Assembly (NCBI RefSeq): GCF_032918005.1
Contig: NZ_CP136628.1
Coordinates: forward strand, 2,093,501 to 2,157,500
Length of the DNA: 64,000 nucleotides
Direction of reading: 5' to 3'
Source: Bradyrhizobium sp. NDS-1
GTDB lineage: Bacteria > Pseudomonadota > Alphaproteobacteria > Rhizobiales > Xanthobacteraceae
The notes under the pieces are model-generated. The model made no database searches. It was not told the DNA's origin and saw only the letters and a program-made list of their open reading frames with translations. Position numbers and translations under genes: made by a program. This document shows, one piece after another, positions 35,068 through 43,649 of the stretch (position 1 is the first letter of the stretch; the number at the start of each line of letters is the position of its first letter).

Positions 35068-35778
35068 TAACTGCTTCGAAGAGAGCCACGTCGATTTGAT
35101 AACTGCCGTCGGCTTCCGTTTCGAAATGCTTGGTGGCCAGAATCGAAACTGCGTTCTGAAGTGATCGGATCGCATCCACGTGAAGCTTTGGCGTATTCAT
35201 GCGCTCGACCCAGGCCTTGAAATCCAGCCGCAACCGAAACGGTGCGACGGAATGGCCTTGAAGTCCCGCCCGGGCGATGGCAGCCTCCCACTCGGCTCGC
35301 GAGTAATTGCGAGCGTGTGAACAATCCCGCAGGGGCTCGATCGCCTGAAAATAGGTGTCGACGAGCGGATTGCTGGACGTGACAGTATCAACGATTGCCA
35401 TCGTGCCCCTGCCTTCAGAACGCGCCGTGCCTCGCCCAGCCCAGCGTCAAGATCGCGCCAGTGGCGCGCACTGAAAACGGCTGAGCACGACATCGAAACT
35501 ATTCTCATCGAAAGGAAGGCTTTCAACGGCGCCCTGGCGCACCGTCACGTTCTCCAGCCCGCGTTCGCCCGCGGCGCGCGCGACCACGTCCAGCATTTCC
35601 AGTGAAAGATCATATGCCACGATCTCCTTGACCAAGGGCGCGACATTGAAAGTGACGTGACCACCGCCGCAACCGAGATCGAGGACGCCGGGCTCTGCGC
35701 ATGCACCGCGCTCTTCAAATAGGCGTCGGCTCGGGATCCGAATTGATCGCCGACCAGGGCTTCATGGCTCTTTTCCAT
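35068..35778 (-). pseudogene. SAM-dependent methyltransferase, multiply frameshifted
   Basis: On the minus strand, ATG 35778 begins MEKSHEALVGDQFGSRADAYL. After a shift the SAM-binding block continues with LDLGCGGGHVTF and VAYDLSLEMLDVVARAA, ending with LPFDENSFDVVLSR. After another shift come HWRDLDAGLGEARRVLKAG and VDTVTSSNPLVDTYFQ. The order matches class I methyltransferases of the UbiE type. At least two indels inactivate it. Its 3' end is fused through the ISAzo13 insertion site to the truncated iscA. Confidence 0.75.
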
Positions 35779-35890
35779 CGTCGCAAGCTCCATTGTTGGC
35801 CACAAGGGCGCTAGCATGCGGCATGAGCTGGTCTCAGCCTCAGATTTATGCTGGTAAAACTCTCACCATGATCCAGCGTGGACGAATCAG

Positions 35891-36100
35891 ATGACAGCGA
35901 CCTCGGCAACAATCATCGACTTCACTGCTTACAGGATGAAGCGCGCTGCGGCCAAGCTGTCATCCGACACGGTCGGCTCGATAGCGCCCTATGAAGCGAT
36001 CGCATCCTTCTATTTCTTGTGGTGCTTGCTAGCTTTGATCCCGTTTGCCTCGCTCGATCTGTTCGGCATCGAAACAGCAACCTTCGTGAGCAATCCTTAA
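35891..36100 (+). CDS. Small predicted membrane protein
   Basis: A 69-residue ORF (MTATSATIIDFTAYRMKRAA) with one hydrophobic segment near residues 40-60 (ASFYFLWCLLALIPFASLDL). No family is recognised and the ribosome site is weak. It lies between two pseudogenes. It may be a real small protein of the nif region. Confidence 0.4.
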   Translation: MTATSATIIDFTAYRMKRAAAKLSSDTVGSIAPYEAIASFYFLWCLLALIPFASLDLFGIETATFVSNP

Positions 36101-36174
36101 GGACGCCGCGGATGGCCGAAGCCGAGGCTGAAGGAGAAATCCACCCGCCTGCTCGACCTCTCGCGCGTGTGTTG

Positions 36175-36431
36175 ACTACAGCGGCGGGCACTCGGGCAGG
36201 TATCTCCGATCGAGTCCAGCACCTCCACCAGTTCAGCGACAGCTTCGTCCCCCGATACTCCTTGGGGCGGATCTTACCGAGCGATTTCGCAGGCGCGCTG
36301 GCGCGCATGCGGGCCGGCTGGTCCTGCATCCAGCCGTGCTCCTCGCACTCGCGGATGGCGCCGGCTTTCCGCAGCACGGTGATCGCCCAGCCGCTGAGCG
36401 TGCCGATCGGGTCTTCCTTGAACGTCAGCAC
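36175..36431 (-). pseudogene. Decayed small conserved hypothetical gene
   Basis: A GTG at 36431, preceded by AGGAG, starts LTFKEDPIGTLSGWAITVLRK, then AIRECEEHGWMQD. After a frameshift the other frame gives QRACEIAR, a stop, and then DEAVAELVEVLDSIGDTCP. The pattern looks like a short rhizobial protein of unknown function I associate with nif regions, here inactivated by a shift and a stop. Confidence 0.45.
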
Positions 36432-36820
36432 AGTGATTGCTCCTCGTGCGACATCCCAGCTCCGCTCAGGCCGGCAAAGGCCTGGAGCACAACGCCAAAG
36501 CTGATCCATACACCGTCGATCAGCCCTCTGAAATATGAGCGCGATCATGAGCCGATCATCATTGGAATGTTCCGATCCCGATGGACGCAGTCAGCCGGAC
36601 CCTCGCGGCCAGCCGCCCCTCGGTGTAATTGACGACAGTACTCATGACCAACACGCGCTTAGCAGAGTGGGTCGTGTGATCTCCCAAACATAGGCCGAGA
36701 AGTCCATCACGAGGGTGTCAGAGCCAGTCCCAGGCGAGGCGGTACAGTGACTCACTCTGGGTGCAGTGACTCTCTCTGCGGCAGACTCGTCGAGCTGGCG
36801 AGGGGATCTGAGGCGATGCC
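36432..36820. other. No recognisable gene
   Basis: Only short overlapping ORFs without motifs. A direct repeat CAGTGACTC occurs near 36750 and 36767. I see nothing else. Confidence 0.45.
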
Positions 36821-37411
36821 TCAGACCGGGCGGTTTTCGCCTCTGTTCTTCACCGGCTCCATTTTGGCCAAACCGTCCTCGTATGAGATATCGCTGTATG
36901 ATCCACCGATGTCCTTGGCCGCGTCGAGCAAGTAGTCGAGCCTACCGGCCGTACCGAACTTCTTGATGTCATTCTTGTCGACGCCGGCGAGGTCCATCAT
37001 CTCCTTCCACACAGTTGATTCGTCGCAAGGCAGAATGCGGAAGGTGATGTCGCCTATCTTGACGCGGTACTTCGCGAGCAGATCGATGTTGTTGCAGAAG
37101 ATGAAATAGCTGCCTTTGGGGCTCAGCCTGCCATCCAGCACCTTTGCGGCCTCGGGTAGATACGCGAAGGAATGCAGATACCCGGCAAGGACTGGGATGG
37201 TCGGCTCGCCTTCCTGCGCGATCGCAAGAACTTGTTCGATGGAATAGTCCGGTGGTCGTTTTTCGTCGGCCAGCTGAGCTTGGAACTTCAGCGCGATGTC
37301 GCCCCGGAATCCAAATCGCCCCGACTTCGTTGTTTCACTCTTAAGCACCGCATTCAATAGCCGCCCCTCCGTGTCCAACGGGCCAAGAGCAGTGTTGTCA
37401 ATCGACGTCAT
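36821..37411 (-). CDS. Unknown 196-residue protein with a sigma-54 promoter
   Basis: ATG 37411 (after GGAAAG-like context, read leftward) opens MTSIDNTALGPLDTEGRLLN. Other segments are RFGFRGDIALKFQAQLADE, PTIPVLAGYLHSFAYLPEA and YFIFCNNIDLLAKYRVKIGD. The composition is that of a soluble, mixed alpha/beta cytoplasmic protein, with no membrane or signal segment. I do not recognise the family. It is transcribed divergently from iscA, with its own sigma-54 promoter and a shared NifA site, the same arrangement as the ClpS-AAA+ gene and the other iscA. The longer in-frame ORF to 37726 would cross the promoter and is rejected. Confidence 0.75.
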   Translation of the reverse strand: MTSIDNTALGPLDTEGRLLNAVLKSETTKSGRFGFRGDIALKFQAQLADEKRPPDYSIEQVLAIAQEGEPTIPVLAGYLHSFAYLPEAAKVLDGRLSPKGSYFIFCNNIDLLAKYRVKIGDITFRILPCDESTVWKEMMDLAGVDKNDIKKFGTAGRLDYLLDAAKDIGGSYSDISYEDGLAKMEPVKNRGENRPV

Positions 37412-37475
37412 GGAAAGGCTCCTCATCAATGCGTGGTGTGACGCGTCGCGCAAAGCGACGTGTCGGCTACGCTTA

Positions 37476-37491
37476 TGCAAGTTGTTTGCCG
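37476..37491 (-). promoter_or_regulatory. Sigma-54 promoter of the unknown 196-residue gene
   Basis: Read leftward: CGGCAAA-CAAC-TTGCA, GG and GC ten bases apart, 65 bases before the ATG. It is nearly the same sequence as the leftward promoter at 33296-33311. Confidence 0.68.
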
Positions 37492-37598
37492 TCACGCTAT
37501 CTCCGCGGCGTAAGCGGCAGCTTGGCGCTATGTGCATGGATACGTGCTGGCACCGTCGCGAGGTCTTGGCCGGATGACGCGGCGGCCGGGAAGCCTCG

Positions 37599-37614
37599 TG
37601 TCGAAAACCCGACA
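37599..37614. promoter_or_regulatory. NifA site shared by iscA and the divergent gene
   Basis: TGT (37599-37601), ten bases, ACA (37612-37614); the whole site TGTCGAAAACCCGACA is partly palindromic. It lies 61 bases from the rightward -24 box and about 108 from the leftward one. Confidence 0.75.
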
Positions 37615-37674
37615 CACAAGTCGTGAATCGAACAGTGGCCGCCCGCAAATCCTTCATTTCAGCTGCATCTCGAC

Positions 37675-37690
37675 TGGCATGGGATTTGCG
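37675..37690 (+). promoter_or_regulatory. Sigma-54 promoter of iscA-nfu-nifS-fixU
   Basis: TGGCATG-GGAT-TTGCG has GG and GC ten bases apart, 39 bases before the iscA ATG. Confidence 0.82.
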
Positions 37691-37728
37691 AAACGTGCCT
37701 TGCGACAAGACCTGAAAGCGAGTCAAAA

Positions 37729-38049
37729 ATGATCAACCTAACGGATAACGCCATCAACGCATTGAGGGCCGCAATCTCCACGACAGGGCAGCCGGCGAGC
37801 GGCCTGCGGATCATGGTCGATGGCGGCGGCTGCGAAGGGTTCACATACAAGATGGATATCGCGCATGGGCCGAGCTCCGATGATGCCGTGGTCGAGCTAG
37901 ACGGCATCAAACTCTTCGTCGACAGCGCGACCCAAGAGCACCTCAACGGTACCACGATCGACTTCGTGGTGTCGCCCGAAGGATCGGGGTTCCGATTCGA
38001 CAATCCAAATGCCAAGTCGAGCTGCTCCTGCGACAAGCCGTGCAGGTGA
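37729..38049 (+). CDS. Nif-linked A-type iron-sulfur carrier (IscA/HesB)
   Basis: A 106-residue protein with the three conserved cysteines: GGGCEGF region and the C-terminal SSCSCDKPC. Segments LRIMVDGGGCEGFTYKMDI and GFRFDNPNAKSSCSC are diagnostic. A-type carriers pass Fe-S clusters to apo-proteins; next to nifS and an Nfu gene it probably serves nitrogenase. First gene of the sigma-54 operon. A truncated paralogue is at 33519. Confidence 0.95.
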   Translation: MINLTDNAINALRAAISTTGQPASGLRIMVDGGGCEGFTYKMDIAHGPSSDDAVVELDGIKLFVDSATQEHLNGTTIDFVVSPEGSGFRFDNPNAKSSCSCDKPCR

Positions 38050-38088
38050 GCCTGTCCTCGACCATCCGCAATAGAAGGGCTTCGAAAC

Positions 38089-38358
38089 ATGGGCATCAAG
38101 ACTGCACCAACGAAGCAGCCTCCGATTTCTGAGCCTTCCGATTGCGAGCAAATTGTCGGAGCCGTGCTCGATGAGAATCGGGCGAGCCTCAGGCGTGATC
38201 GTGGAGATCGTGAGCTCATCGTCAGGCTGACCGGCGCCTGCATGTCATGCAAGCTTGCGGGCACGACGGTCGCGGCCATTCAGGCGCGTCTGATCGAGCG
38301 GCTCGGCGAGTTCGTCCGCCTGATCCCGCTGCGCGGAGCTGCCAAAGGGCGACATTAA
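38089..38358 (+). CDS. Nfu-type NifU C-terminal domain protein
   Basis: An 89-residue stand-alone Nfu domain corresponding to the C-terminus of NifU, with the cluster-binding CMSCKLAGTT (CXXC). Such proteins assemble or deliver [4Fe-4S] clusters. A full NifU (with the N-terminal scaffold and the [2Fe-2S] domain) is absent, so IscA and this protein may share its job here. It ends immediately before the GTG of nifS. Confidence 0.92.
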   Translation: MGIKTAPTKQPPISEPSDCEQIVGAVLDENRASLRRDRGDRELIVRLTGACMSCKLAGTTVAAIQARLIERLGEFVRLIPLRGAAKGRH

Positions 38359-39570
38359 GTGCAGAGCGGACAGTCCGTGCGGCCGATCTACCTGGATAAC
38401 AACGCGACGACCCGCGCACATCGGTTGGTCGTTGCGGCGATGCTGCCGTTCTTCTCTACACAATTCGGCAATGCGTCCTCCGCACATGCATTCGGCAGCG
38501 AGGTTGCGCCCGCATTGAAACAGGCGCGCCGGAACCTGCAGTCCCTCATTGGCGCGGCATTCGATCATGAGATCGTCTTCACCTCGGGCGGGACTGAAGC
38601 CATTAACACAGCGATTCTGTCTGCGCTCGCCGTGCAGGAGGGGCGCGACGAGATCGTCACAACGGCCGTTGAGCATCCGGCCGTGCTGTCCCTTGCCGAG
38701 GAGTTGGGTCGACGAGGAATCAAGACCCATGTCATTCCGGTAGATGCCAGCGGCCGACTCGACATCGAGACTTATCGCAACGCATTGTCGAGGCGCACGT
38801 CAGTCGCCTCGGTCATGTGGGCCAATAATGAGACCGGTACGATCTTTCCGGTGAAGTCCCTCGCCAAGATGGCGCGCTCAGTCGGCGCGCTCTTTCACAC
38901 CGACGCAGTCCAGGCGGTCGGGCGAATTCCGATTGACCTGAAGGCTACGGACATCGACATGCTGTCGCTCTCCGGGCACAAGCTCCATGGTCCGAAGGGG
39001 ATCGGCGCGCTGTACGTGCGCAGGGACGTCAAGTTCCGGCCGCTGCTTTTCGGCGGCGTACAAGAGCGGCGTCGCCGCGCTGGTACCCAAAACGTTCCGG
39101 GTATTGTTGGACTCGGCAAGGCGGCGGAACTCGCTGCGGCAAACCTCATACAAGACCAGATGCAGATTGGCGCCCTTCGCGACCGGCTGGAGCAGGGCAT
39201 TCTCGCTCACGGCTGTTGCATCGTGCTTGGCCATGTCAAGAACCGCTTGCCAAATACGTCTAACATTGCTTTCGAGCATCTCGAAGCAGAGGCCATCGTT
39301 CACCACCTGAACCACAACGGAATTGCCGTCTCACTCGGTGCAGCCTGCGCGTCCGGCTCGATGGAGCCATCCCATGTCCTGCGCGCGATGAGAGTACCAC
39401 CGGCCTTTTTGCGCGGCGCGGTTCGCTTCTCGCTGTCGCGCGAGACGGCGCCAGATGAGATCGACCGTGTCCTGCAAGTCATGCCGGACATCACTGCCAA
39501 ACAGAGAGCCTTGTGGCGTGCGTATCAGGAGCGCGCGGGCGAGAGCTCACAACGTGCGGAGCTCCCATGA
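38359..39570 (+). CDS. nifS: Cysteine desulfurase NifS
   Basis: A 403-residue PLP enzyme that supplies sulfur for nitrogenase clusters. The start is GTG at 38359, directly abutting the nfu stop; the family N-terminus IYLDNNATTR begins a few residues later. The PLP lysine is in SLSGHKLHGPKGIGALYV and the active Cys in GAACASGSMEPSHVL. Length is typical. The stop overlaps fixU in ATGA, indicating coupled translation. Confidence 0.97.
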   Translation: MQSGQSVRPIYLDNNATTRAHRLVVAAMLPFFSTQFGNASSAHAFGSEVAPALKQARRNLQSLIGAAFDHEIVFTSGGTEAINTAILSALAVQEGRDEIVTTAVEHPAVLSLAEELGRRGIKTHVIPVDASGRLDIETYRNALSRRTSVASVMWANNETGTIFPVKSLAKMARSVGALFHTDAVQAVGRIPIDLKATDIDMLSLSGHKLHGPKGIGALYVRRDVKFRPLLFGGVQERRRRAGTQNVPGIVGLGKAAELAAANLIQDQMQIGALRDRLEQGILAHGCCIVLGHVKNRLPNTSNIAFEHLEAEAIVHHLNHNGIAVSLGAACASGSMEPSHVLRAMRVPPAFLRGAVRFSLSRETAPDEIDRVLQVMPDITAKQRALWRAYQERAGESSQRAELP

Positions 39571-39788
39571 AGGTTATGATTCGCCGTTCGCCCGAGACGG
39601 GCCTTTCGATTTATGTGCCCAAGAAGGATCTTGAGGAGCCGATCGTCGAATGGGAGCACGAGACGCTGTGGGGCGGTTGGATCAGAATCGCGAACGGCTG
39701 GGTGCTCGACCTACCCGCGATGGCGAGTGACACCACCCTACCAATCACTGTCAACGCCAAGAAGCGCGGCGGCGAAGCAACCGAATGA
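39567..39788 (+). CDS. fixU: FixU/NifT family protein
   Basis: A 73-residue protein matching NifT/FixU: MKVMIRRSPETGLSIYVPKKDLEEPI and WGGWIRIANGWVLDLP. The family is small, beta-rich and of uncertain function, always nif-linked. The ATG at 39567 overlaps the nifS stop; a longer in-frame ORF upstream is inside nifS. Confidence 0.95.
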   Translation: MKVMIRRSPETGLSIYVPKKDLEEPIVEWEHETLWGGWIRIANGWVLDLPAMASDTTLPITVNAKKRGGEATE

Positions 39789-40024
39789 TGAATGCTGCGG
39801 TTCCACAGAACCTCGCCAACCGGCGGATGCGGAAGCTCTTCTTGGCGGGGCGGTCCGGCACCTGGGAGGAACGCGACACCATTCCCCTGGCTTGGGCCTG
39901 GCGTGACCGGCCACCCGCCCTGCGTTTTGCCAAGGGCGTTGGTGAAGCAGCCAACTCGTCGTCAAAACAACGCTGCCAGCGCTCTTGTGATCGCAATCTC
40001 TGTCAGCTTTCCAACATGAGTTGA
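39785..40024 (+). CDS. Small unknown protein coupled to fixU
   Basis: A 79-codon ORF whose ATG overlaps the fixU stop (ATGA), suggesting coupled translation. The product is basic at the start (NLANRRMRKLFLAGRSGTWEERD) and has no known motif; the last third is Cys/Ser-rich and may be decayed, and it overlaps the NifA site of nifB. Function unknown. Confidence 0.45.
   Translation: MMNAAVPQNLANRRMRKLFLAGRSGTWEERDTIPLAWAWRDRPPALRFAKGVGEAANSSSKQRCQRSCDRNLCQLSNMS
40001..40016 (+). promoter_or_regulatory. NifA upstream activator site for nifB
   Basis: TGT (40001-40003), ten bases, ACA (40014-40016), 78 bases before the nifB -24 box. Confidence 0.78.
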
Positions 40025-40093
40025 TAAACTGACATTCGAGAGAGCGTTACCTAACTACTTGAAGCAAACCGCAAAAGTCATTTGTGGCAGGCA

Positions 40094-40109
40094 TGGCACG
40101 CCAGTTGCT
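40094..40109 (+). promoter_or_regulatory. Sigma-54 promoter of nifB
   Basis: TGGCACG-CCAG-TTGCT, a perfect consensus match, 71 bases before the nifB ATG at 40180. It lies inside the longer in-frame ORF that begins at 40084, which shows that the longer start is not used. Confidence 0.9.
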
Positions 40110-40179
40110 CTTAGCTTTTCGGAAAACGTCGCTGTGGATGCTTGCCAAAACGGTTCGGCTTGCGAATAGAATTGGAAAC

Positions 40180-41733
40180 ATGAGTACTTCAGCGCAACAC
40201 CAGGTATCCTGCGGCGGCGGCGAGATCAGCGAGACCATGCAAGCGGTCACTAAGCACAAGGGCTGCGGTACTATCCGCGGCAGCGGGAAGGCGAGCTGCG
40301 GATCTCAGACCGGCATCAGCAATCTGCCAAATGAGATCTGGGAAAAGGTGAAGAACCATCCCTGCTACAGCGAGGAGGCGCACCACCATTATGCCCGCAT
40401 GCATGTCGCGGTCGCACCCGCCTGCAATATCCAGTGCAATTACTGCAATCGTAAATACGATTGCGCCAACGAATCGCGCCCCGGCATTGTCAGCGAGAAG
40501 TTGACGCCAGAGCAGGCCGCCAGGAAGGTGCTGGCGGTCGCTTCCGCGATCCCTCAGATGAGCGTGGTCGGCGTTGCCGGCCCTGGCGATCCGCTAGCGA
40601 ATCCGGACAAGACATTCAAGACGTTCGAGCTTGTGAACAAGCTCGCGCCAGATATCAAGCTGTGCCTCTCGACGAATGGTCTTGCGCTAGCCGATCATGT
40701 CGACACGATCGCAAGACTCAAGATCGATCACGTGACGATCACGATCAACATGATCGATCCCGAAATTGGTGCAAAGATCTATCCCTGGATCTTTTACCGC
40801 CACAAGCGCTACACCGGCGTTGAAGCTGCAAGCATCCTTAGCAATCGGCAGCTCCAGGGCGTGGAGATGCTCACCGCGCGCGGCATCCTGTGCAAAGTCA
40901 ACTCGGTGATGATTCCCGGGATTAACGATCAGCATCTGGTTGAGGTGAACAAGGCTGTGAAGTCGCGCGGGGCTTTCCTGCATAACGTGATGCCGCTGAT
41001 ATCGTCGCCCGAGCACGGCACCGTGTTCGGTCTCAGGGGGCAACGCGGCCCGACCGCACAGGAAGTGACAGCGTTGCAGGATAGCTGCGAAAGCAAGATG
41101 AACATGATGCGTCATTGTCGTCAGTGCCGGGCCGACGCCGTCGGACTGCTCGGAGAGGACCGCGGCTCGGAGTTCACCATAGAAAAGATCATGGCGATGG
41201 ACATCAAATACGACGAGCAGCCCCGAAAGGCGTATCGGGCCAAAGTCGAGAAAGCGCGCATCGCAAAGCTTGCGGCCAAGCAGGAGGAGCTTGCGGGGCT
41301 CGCCAGCGCTTCCAGCGAAATCAAAGTGCTGGTGGCGGTTGCAACCAAGGGCTCGGGATTGATCAACCAGCACTTCGGTCACGCCAAGGAGTTCCAGATC
41401 TACGAGCTCTCGACTTCAGGCGCGAAATTCGTTGGTCATCGTCCTATTCATCCCTATTGCCAGGGCGGCCATGGCGAGGACAGCAAGCTCGCAATCGCCA
41501 TCGGCGCTATCAAGGATTGCCACGCCGTATTCGTGTCAAAGATCGGCGGCTGCCCGAAGGCCGAATTGATCAAGGCCGGGATCGAGCCGATCGAACAGTA
41601 CGCCTGCGAGTTCATCGATGCGTCGACGATCGCCTGGTTCAAACTCTATCTCGATAAAGTCAATGAGCGGAAGATCAAGCACCTTGAGCGGGTCGAACCG
41701 GCCCGCCACAATGCGCTGATTTCCGCCGCCTGA
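40180..41733 (+). CDS. nifB: FeMo-cofactor biosynthesis radical SAM protein NifB
   Basis: A 517-residue protein that makes NifB-co, the carbide-containing 8Fe core of FeMo-co. The radical SAM cluster motif is [14 protein letters not shown]. Further cysteines at [13 protein letters not shown] bind accessory clusters. From about residue 385 a NifX-like domain follows ([23 protein letters not shown]). The ATG at 40180 (GGAAAC before it) is downstream of the promoter; the 32-codon upstream extension is rejected. It heads the nifB-fdxN-nifZ operon. Confidence 0.97.
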   Translation: MSTSAQHQVSCGGGEISETMQAVTKHKGCGTIRGSGKASCGSQTGISNLPNEIWEKVKNHPCYSEEAHHHYARMHVAVAPACNIQCNYCNRKYDCANESRPGIVSEKLTPEQAARKVLAVASAIPQMSVVGVAGPGDPLANPDKTFKTFELVNKLAPDIKLCLSTNGLALADHVDTIARLKIDHVTITINMIDPEIGAKIYPWIFYRHKRYTGVEAASILSNRQLQGVEMLTARGILCKVNSVMIPGINDQHLVEVNKAVKSRGAFLHNVMPLISSPEHGTVFGLRGQRGPTAQEVTALQDSCESKMNMMRHCRQCRADAVGLLGEDRGSEFTIEKIMAMDIKYDEQPRKAYRAKVEKARIAKLAAKQEELAGLASASSEIKVLVAVATKGSGLINQHFGHAKEFQIYELSTSGAKFVGHRPIHPYCQGGHGEDSKLAIAIGAIKDCHAVFVSKIGGCPKAELIKAGIEPIEQYACEFIDASTIAWFKLYLDKVNERKIKHLERVEPARHNALISAA

Positions 41734-41749
41734 AGAATGGGTTCAGACA

Positions 41750-41974
41750 ATGCCGTTCAAGATCATCGCCTCGCAATGCACGGGCTGTTCAGCGTGCGAA
41801 ACGCAATGCCCAAATCTTGCTATTTCCGAAGTAGCCGGCGTTTTCCTGATCGATTCGGAGACATGCACCGAGTGCGACGGCCACTTTGACGAACCGCAAT
41901 GCGTGGCGGTTTGCCCAGTTGACAACACATGCGTACTCGACCCAGCACTGCCACGCTATCGGGCGCCCGCCTGA
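41750..41974 (+). CDS. fdxN: 2[4Fe-4S] ferredoxin FdxN
   Basis: A 74-residue ferredoxin with [11 protein letters not shown] and CTEC-X8-CVAVC motifs, directly after nifB, the standard place of fdxN (frxA). It supplies electrons for NifB or nitrogenase. A second copy with its own NifA site is at 6140. Confidence 0.95.
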   Translation: MPFKIIASQCTGCSACETQCPNLAISEVAGVFLIDSETCTECDGHFDEPQCVAVCPVDNTCVLDPALPRYRAPA

Positions 41975-41985
41975 GGACCGCGACA

Positions 41986-42712
41986 TGGATGTCACCACGA
42001 CACGAACGGTTCAGAAACTTGAGAGGATGACGCTTCGCCTTGACGAGGTGGCGACCGCGGCTGTCGCCCTCTCAGACGACGGCTCGCCCTGGTGGCCGAC
42101 GTGTTCGCCAATTGCTAAGCCATGTTCTGGCGACGCGAACGTCGAGGGCAACGCGTTAAGCTATTCCTGCCGGCCCGAAGGCTGCGGTCTTGAACGTCGA
42201 GGATCGATTTCGCCGATGGGTGCACCAAGAGCGGACTCGTCTTCCGCGATATCAATCCAGTCACCTGCGGCCATCTTTGAACAGGCGCCATTCATGCCAG
42301 AGGCCTTCTTCAGTCGGTCATCCGAGCGAAACGAGGGCGTCCTCACCCAGCCCTGTGTTGGTCGCAAGGTGTCGAGCCGGCCGAGCATAATTGCAGGACG
42401 GCAGGGGTATCCTATCACCTCGATGAAGACGCAGAAAGTCAACCTATGTCAAGCCAAGGCGTTCGTGATGCGGATATGATTTTGCTGCCGACCGGCGCGG
42501 TGGTGCCACCAGCCCGAATTCGGCTGCTATGAGAGCACCTCGCGTGGGTCTTGCTATTATCGCTCAAGGCTTGTTGCCCACTTGGAGAGGCGTCTCGGGC
42601 AACCCGAGGGAGGGACGGCGGTTGCCGAGAGACTGCTGGGCCGCAGTCCCGCGCACAAGATTGGCGCCAAGGTTTGTGAGGCACGCTCGAGCGGATGGGC
42701 GGGACCATGAGT
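41986..42712 (+). pseudogene. Decayed ORF(s) between fdxN and nifZ
   Basis: An ATG at 41986 after fdxN opens MDVTTTRTVQKLERMTLRLDE with a coding-like composition. The frame drifts after about 60 codons, and plausible segments then appear in other frames (LVFRDINPVTCGHL, HPALCWSQGVEPAEHNCR). I cannot name the family. The pattern is that of a gene inactivated by several indels. Confidence 0.4.
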
Positions 42713-43040
42713 GATGTCATCGACGATGCCCTCAGTTGCCGGGGCAATCAGGTTGTGCCGGCCGCGCGTGTCGCGCTGAACCGCGCTGCTTGCTGCCGGC
42801 TCAGGCTCGTTGCTTCAACGACAGACCCGCGTGCAGCATCGGCGGCTTCCTCGACATCAATCATGGGCTCGCGGATCGCCACCTCAAGCATCCGTTTTGG
42901 GGTGCCGGGCGTTGATGTTGACGCATCGTCATCCCCGTCGGCTCATCCACTACGTGGTCGCAAGCCGCGCGGCGGTGCGGGAATCGACGGAGTTGATCGA
43001 GGATTATGATAGGGCGGTCCGTAACGCCGGGCGCTCGCGC
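42713..43040 (+). pseudogene. Possible remnant of an LRV-FeS4 (leucine-rich repeat variant) protein
   Basis: One frame reads GGFLDINHGLADRHLKHPFW. This resembles the NPELADAYLAHPYF stretch that follows the cysteine cluster in nif-linked 4Fe-4S leucine-rich repeat variant proteins. Further on, in another frame, RRLIHYVVASRAAVRES resembles one LRV repeat. The cysteine cluster region and other repeats are scrambled. Such genes are known beside fdxN and nifZ in some bacteria, which supports the idea, but the match is by eye only. Confidence 0.35.
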
Positions 43041-43077
43041 AACGCCGCACAGTTGAAGCATGGAAAGGGACGGCAGC

Positions 43078-43395
43078 ATGAGCAACATCGCCCGTGATAG
43101 TGACATCGTCGAGTTGACGGACGTGCCCTTCTTTGATTATGGCGACAAGGTGCGGGCCAACCGCACCATCCGCAACGACGGCACCTATGTGGGCAAGGAG
43201 ATCGGTGAGGTTCTGGTCAAGAAAGGCGAGCTTGGCTATGTCGTCTCGATCGGTACGTTCCTGCAACAATTTTATATTTATGGGGTCGATTTCCTCGCTT
43301 CAGGCTATCGCGTCGGCATGAAACGCAAAGAGCTTGATCTAGTCACGCGAAGCAACAGAGGCGAGGAGCCTTGCTTGTCAGGAGGGGCACCCTGA
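43078..43395 (+). CDS. nifZ: Nitrogenase maturation protein NifZ (first copy)
   Basis: A 105-residue NifZ domain protein: FFDYGDKVRANRTIRNDGTY and ELGYVVSIGTFLQQFYIYGVDF. NifZ helps form the second P-cluster of MoFe protein in Azotobacter. ATG 43078 follows AAAGGGA; an in-frame ATG at 43060 is less likely. It ends in TGATG shared with the next gene. Confidence 0.95.
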   Translation: MSNIARDSDIVELTDVPFFDYGDKVRANRTIRNDGTYVGKEIGEVLVKKGELGYVVSIGTFLQQFYIYGVDFLASGYRVGMKRKELDLVTRSNRGEEPCLSGGAP

Positions 43396-43649
43396 TGATG
43401 GAACCAAGGTTGCCGAAATACCGCTCAGGCCAACGTGTCGAGGCGGCAATCGATCTGCTCAACGACGGTTCCTTTCCCGACGCCTCCGCGGAAGAGTGTC
43501 TGGTCAGCGTCGGACACATTGGTGAGATCGTCCAGGTCGGTCTCCATACGGAAGCGAACCTGCCCATCTATATGGTCGACTTCGGCAAGCAGTTGGTGGT
43601 TGGCTGCCTCGAGGCAGAGATCTCCGCAGTCCAGGACATCGCGCAATGA
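43395..43649 (+). CDS. Second NifZ-domain protein
   Basis: A protein of about 84 residues, again of the NifZ fold: RLPKYRSGQRVEAAIDLLNDGS and GHIGEIVQVGLHTEANLPIYMVDF. It is distant from the first copy and may have a separate role. Two ATGs (43395 and 43398) overlap or follow the stop of nifZ, so translation is coupled. Confidence 0.88.
   Translation: MMEPRLPKYRSGQRVEAAIDLLNDGSFPDASAEECLVSVGHIGEIVQVGLHTEANLPIYMVDFGKQLVVGCLEAEISAVQDIAQ

Noticed and set aside
37412..37726. N-terminal extension of the 196-residue gene
   Set aside because: It would run through the NifA site and both sigma-54 promoters; ATG 37411 fits the promoter better.
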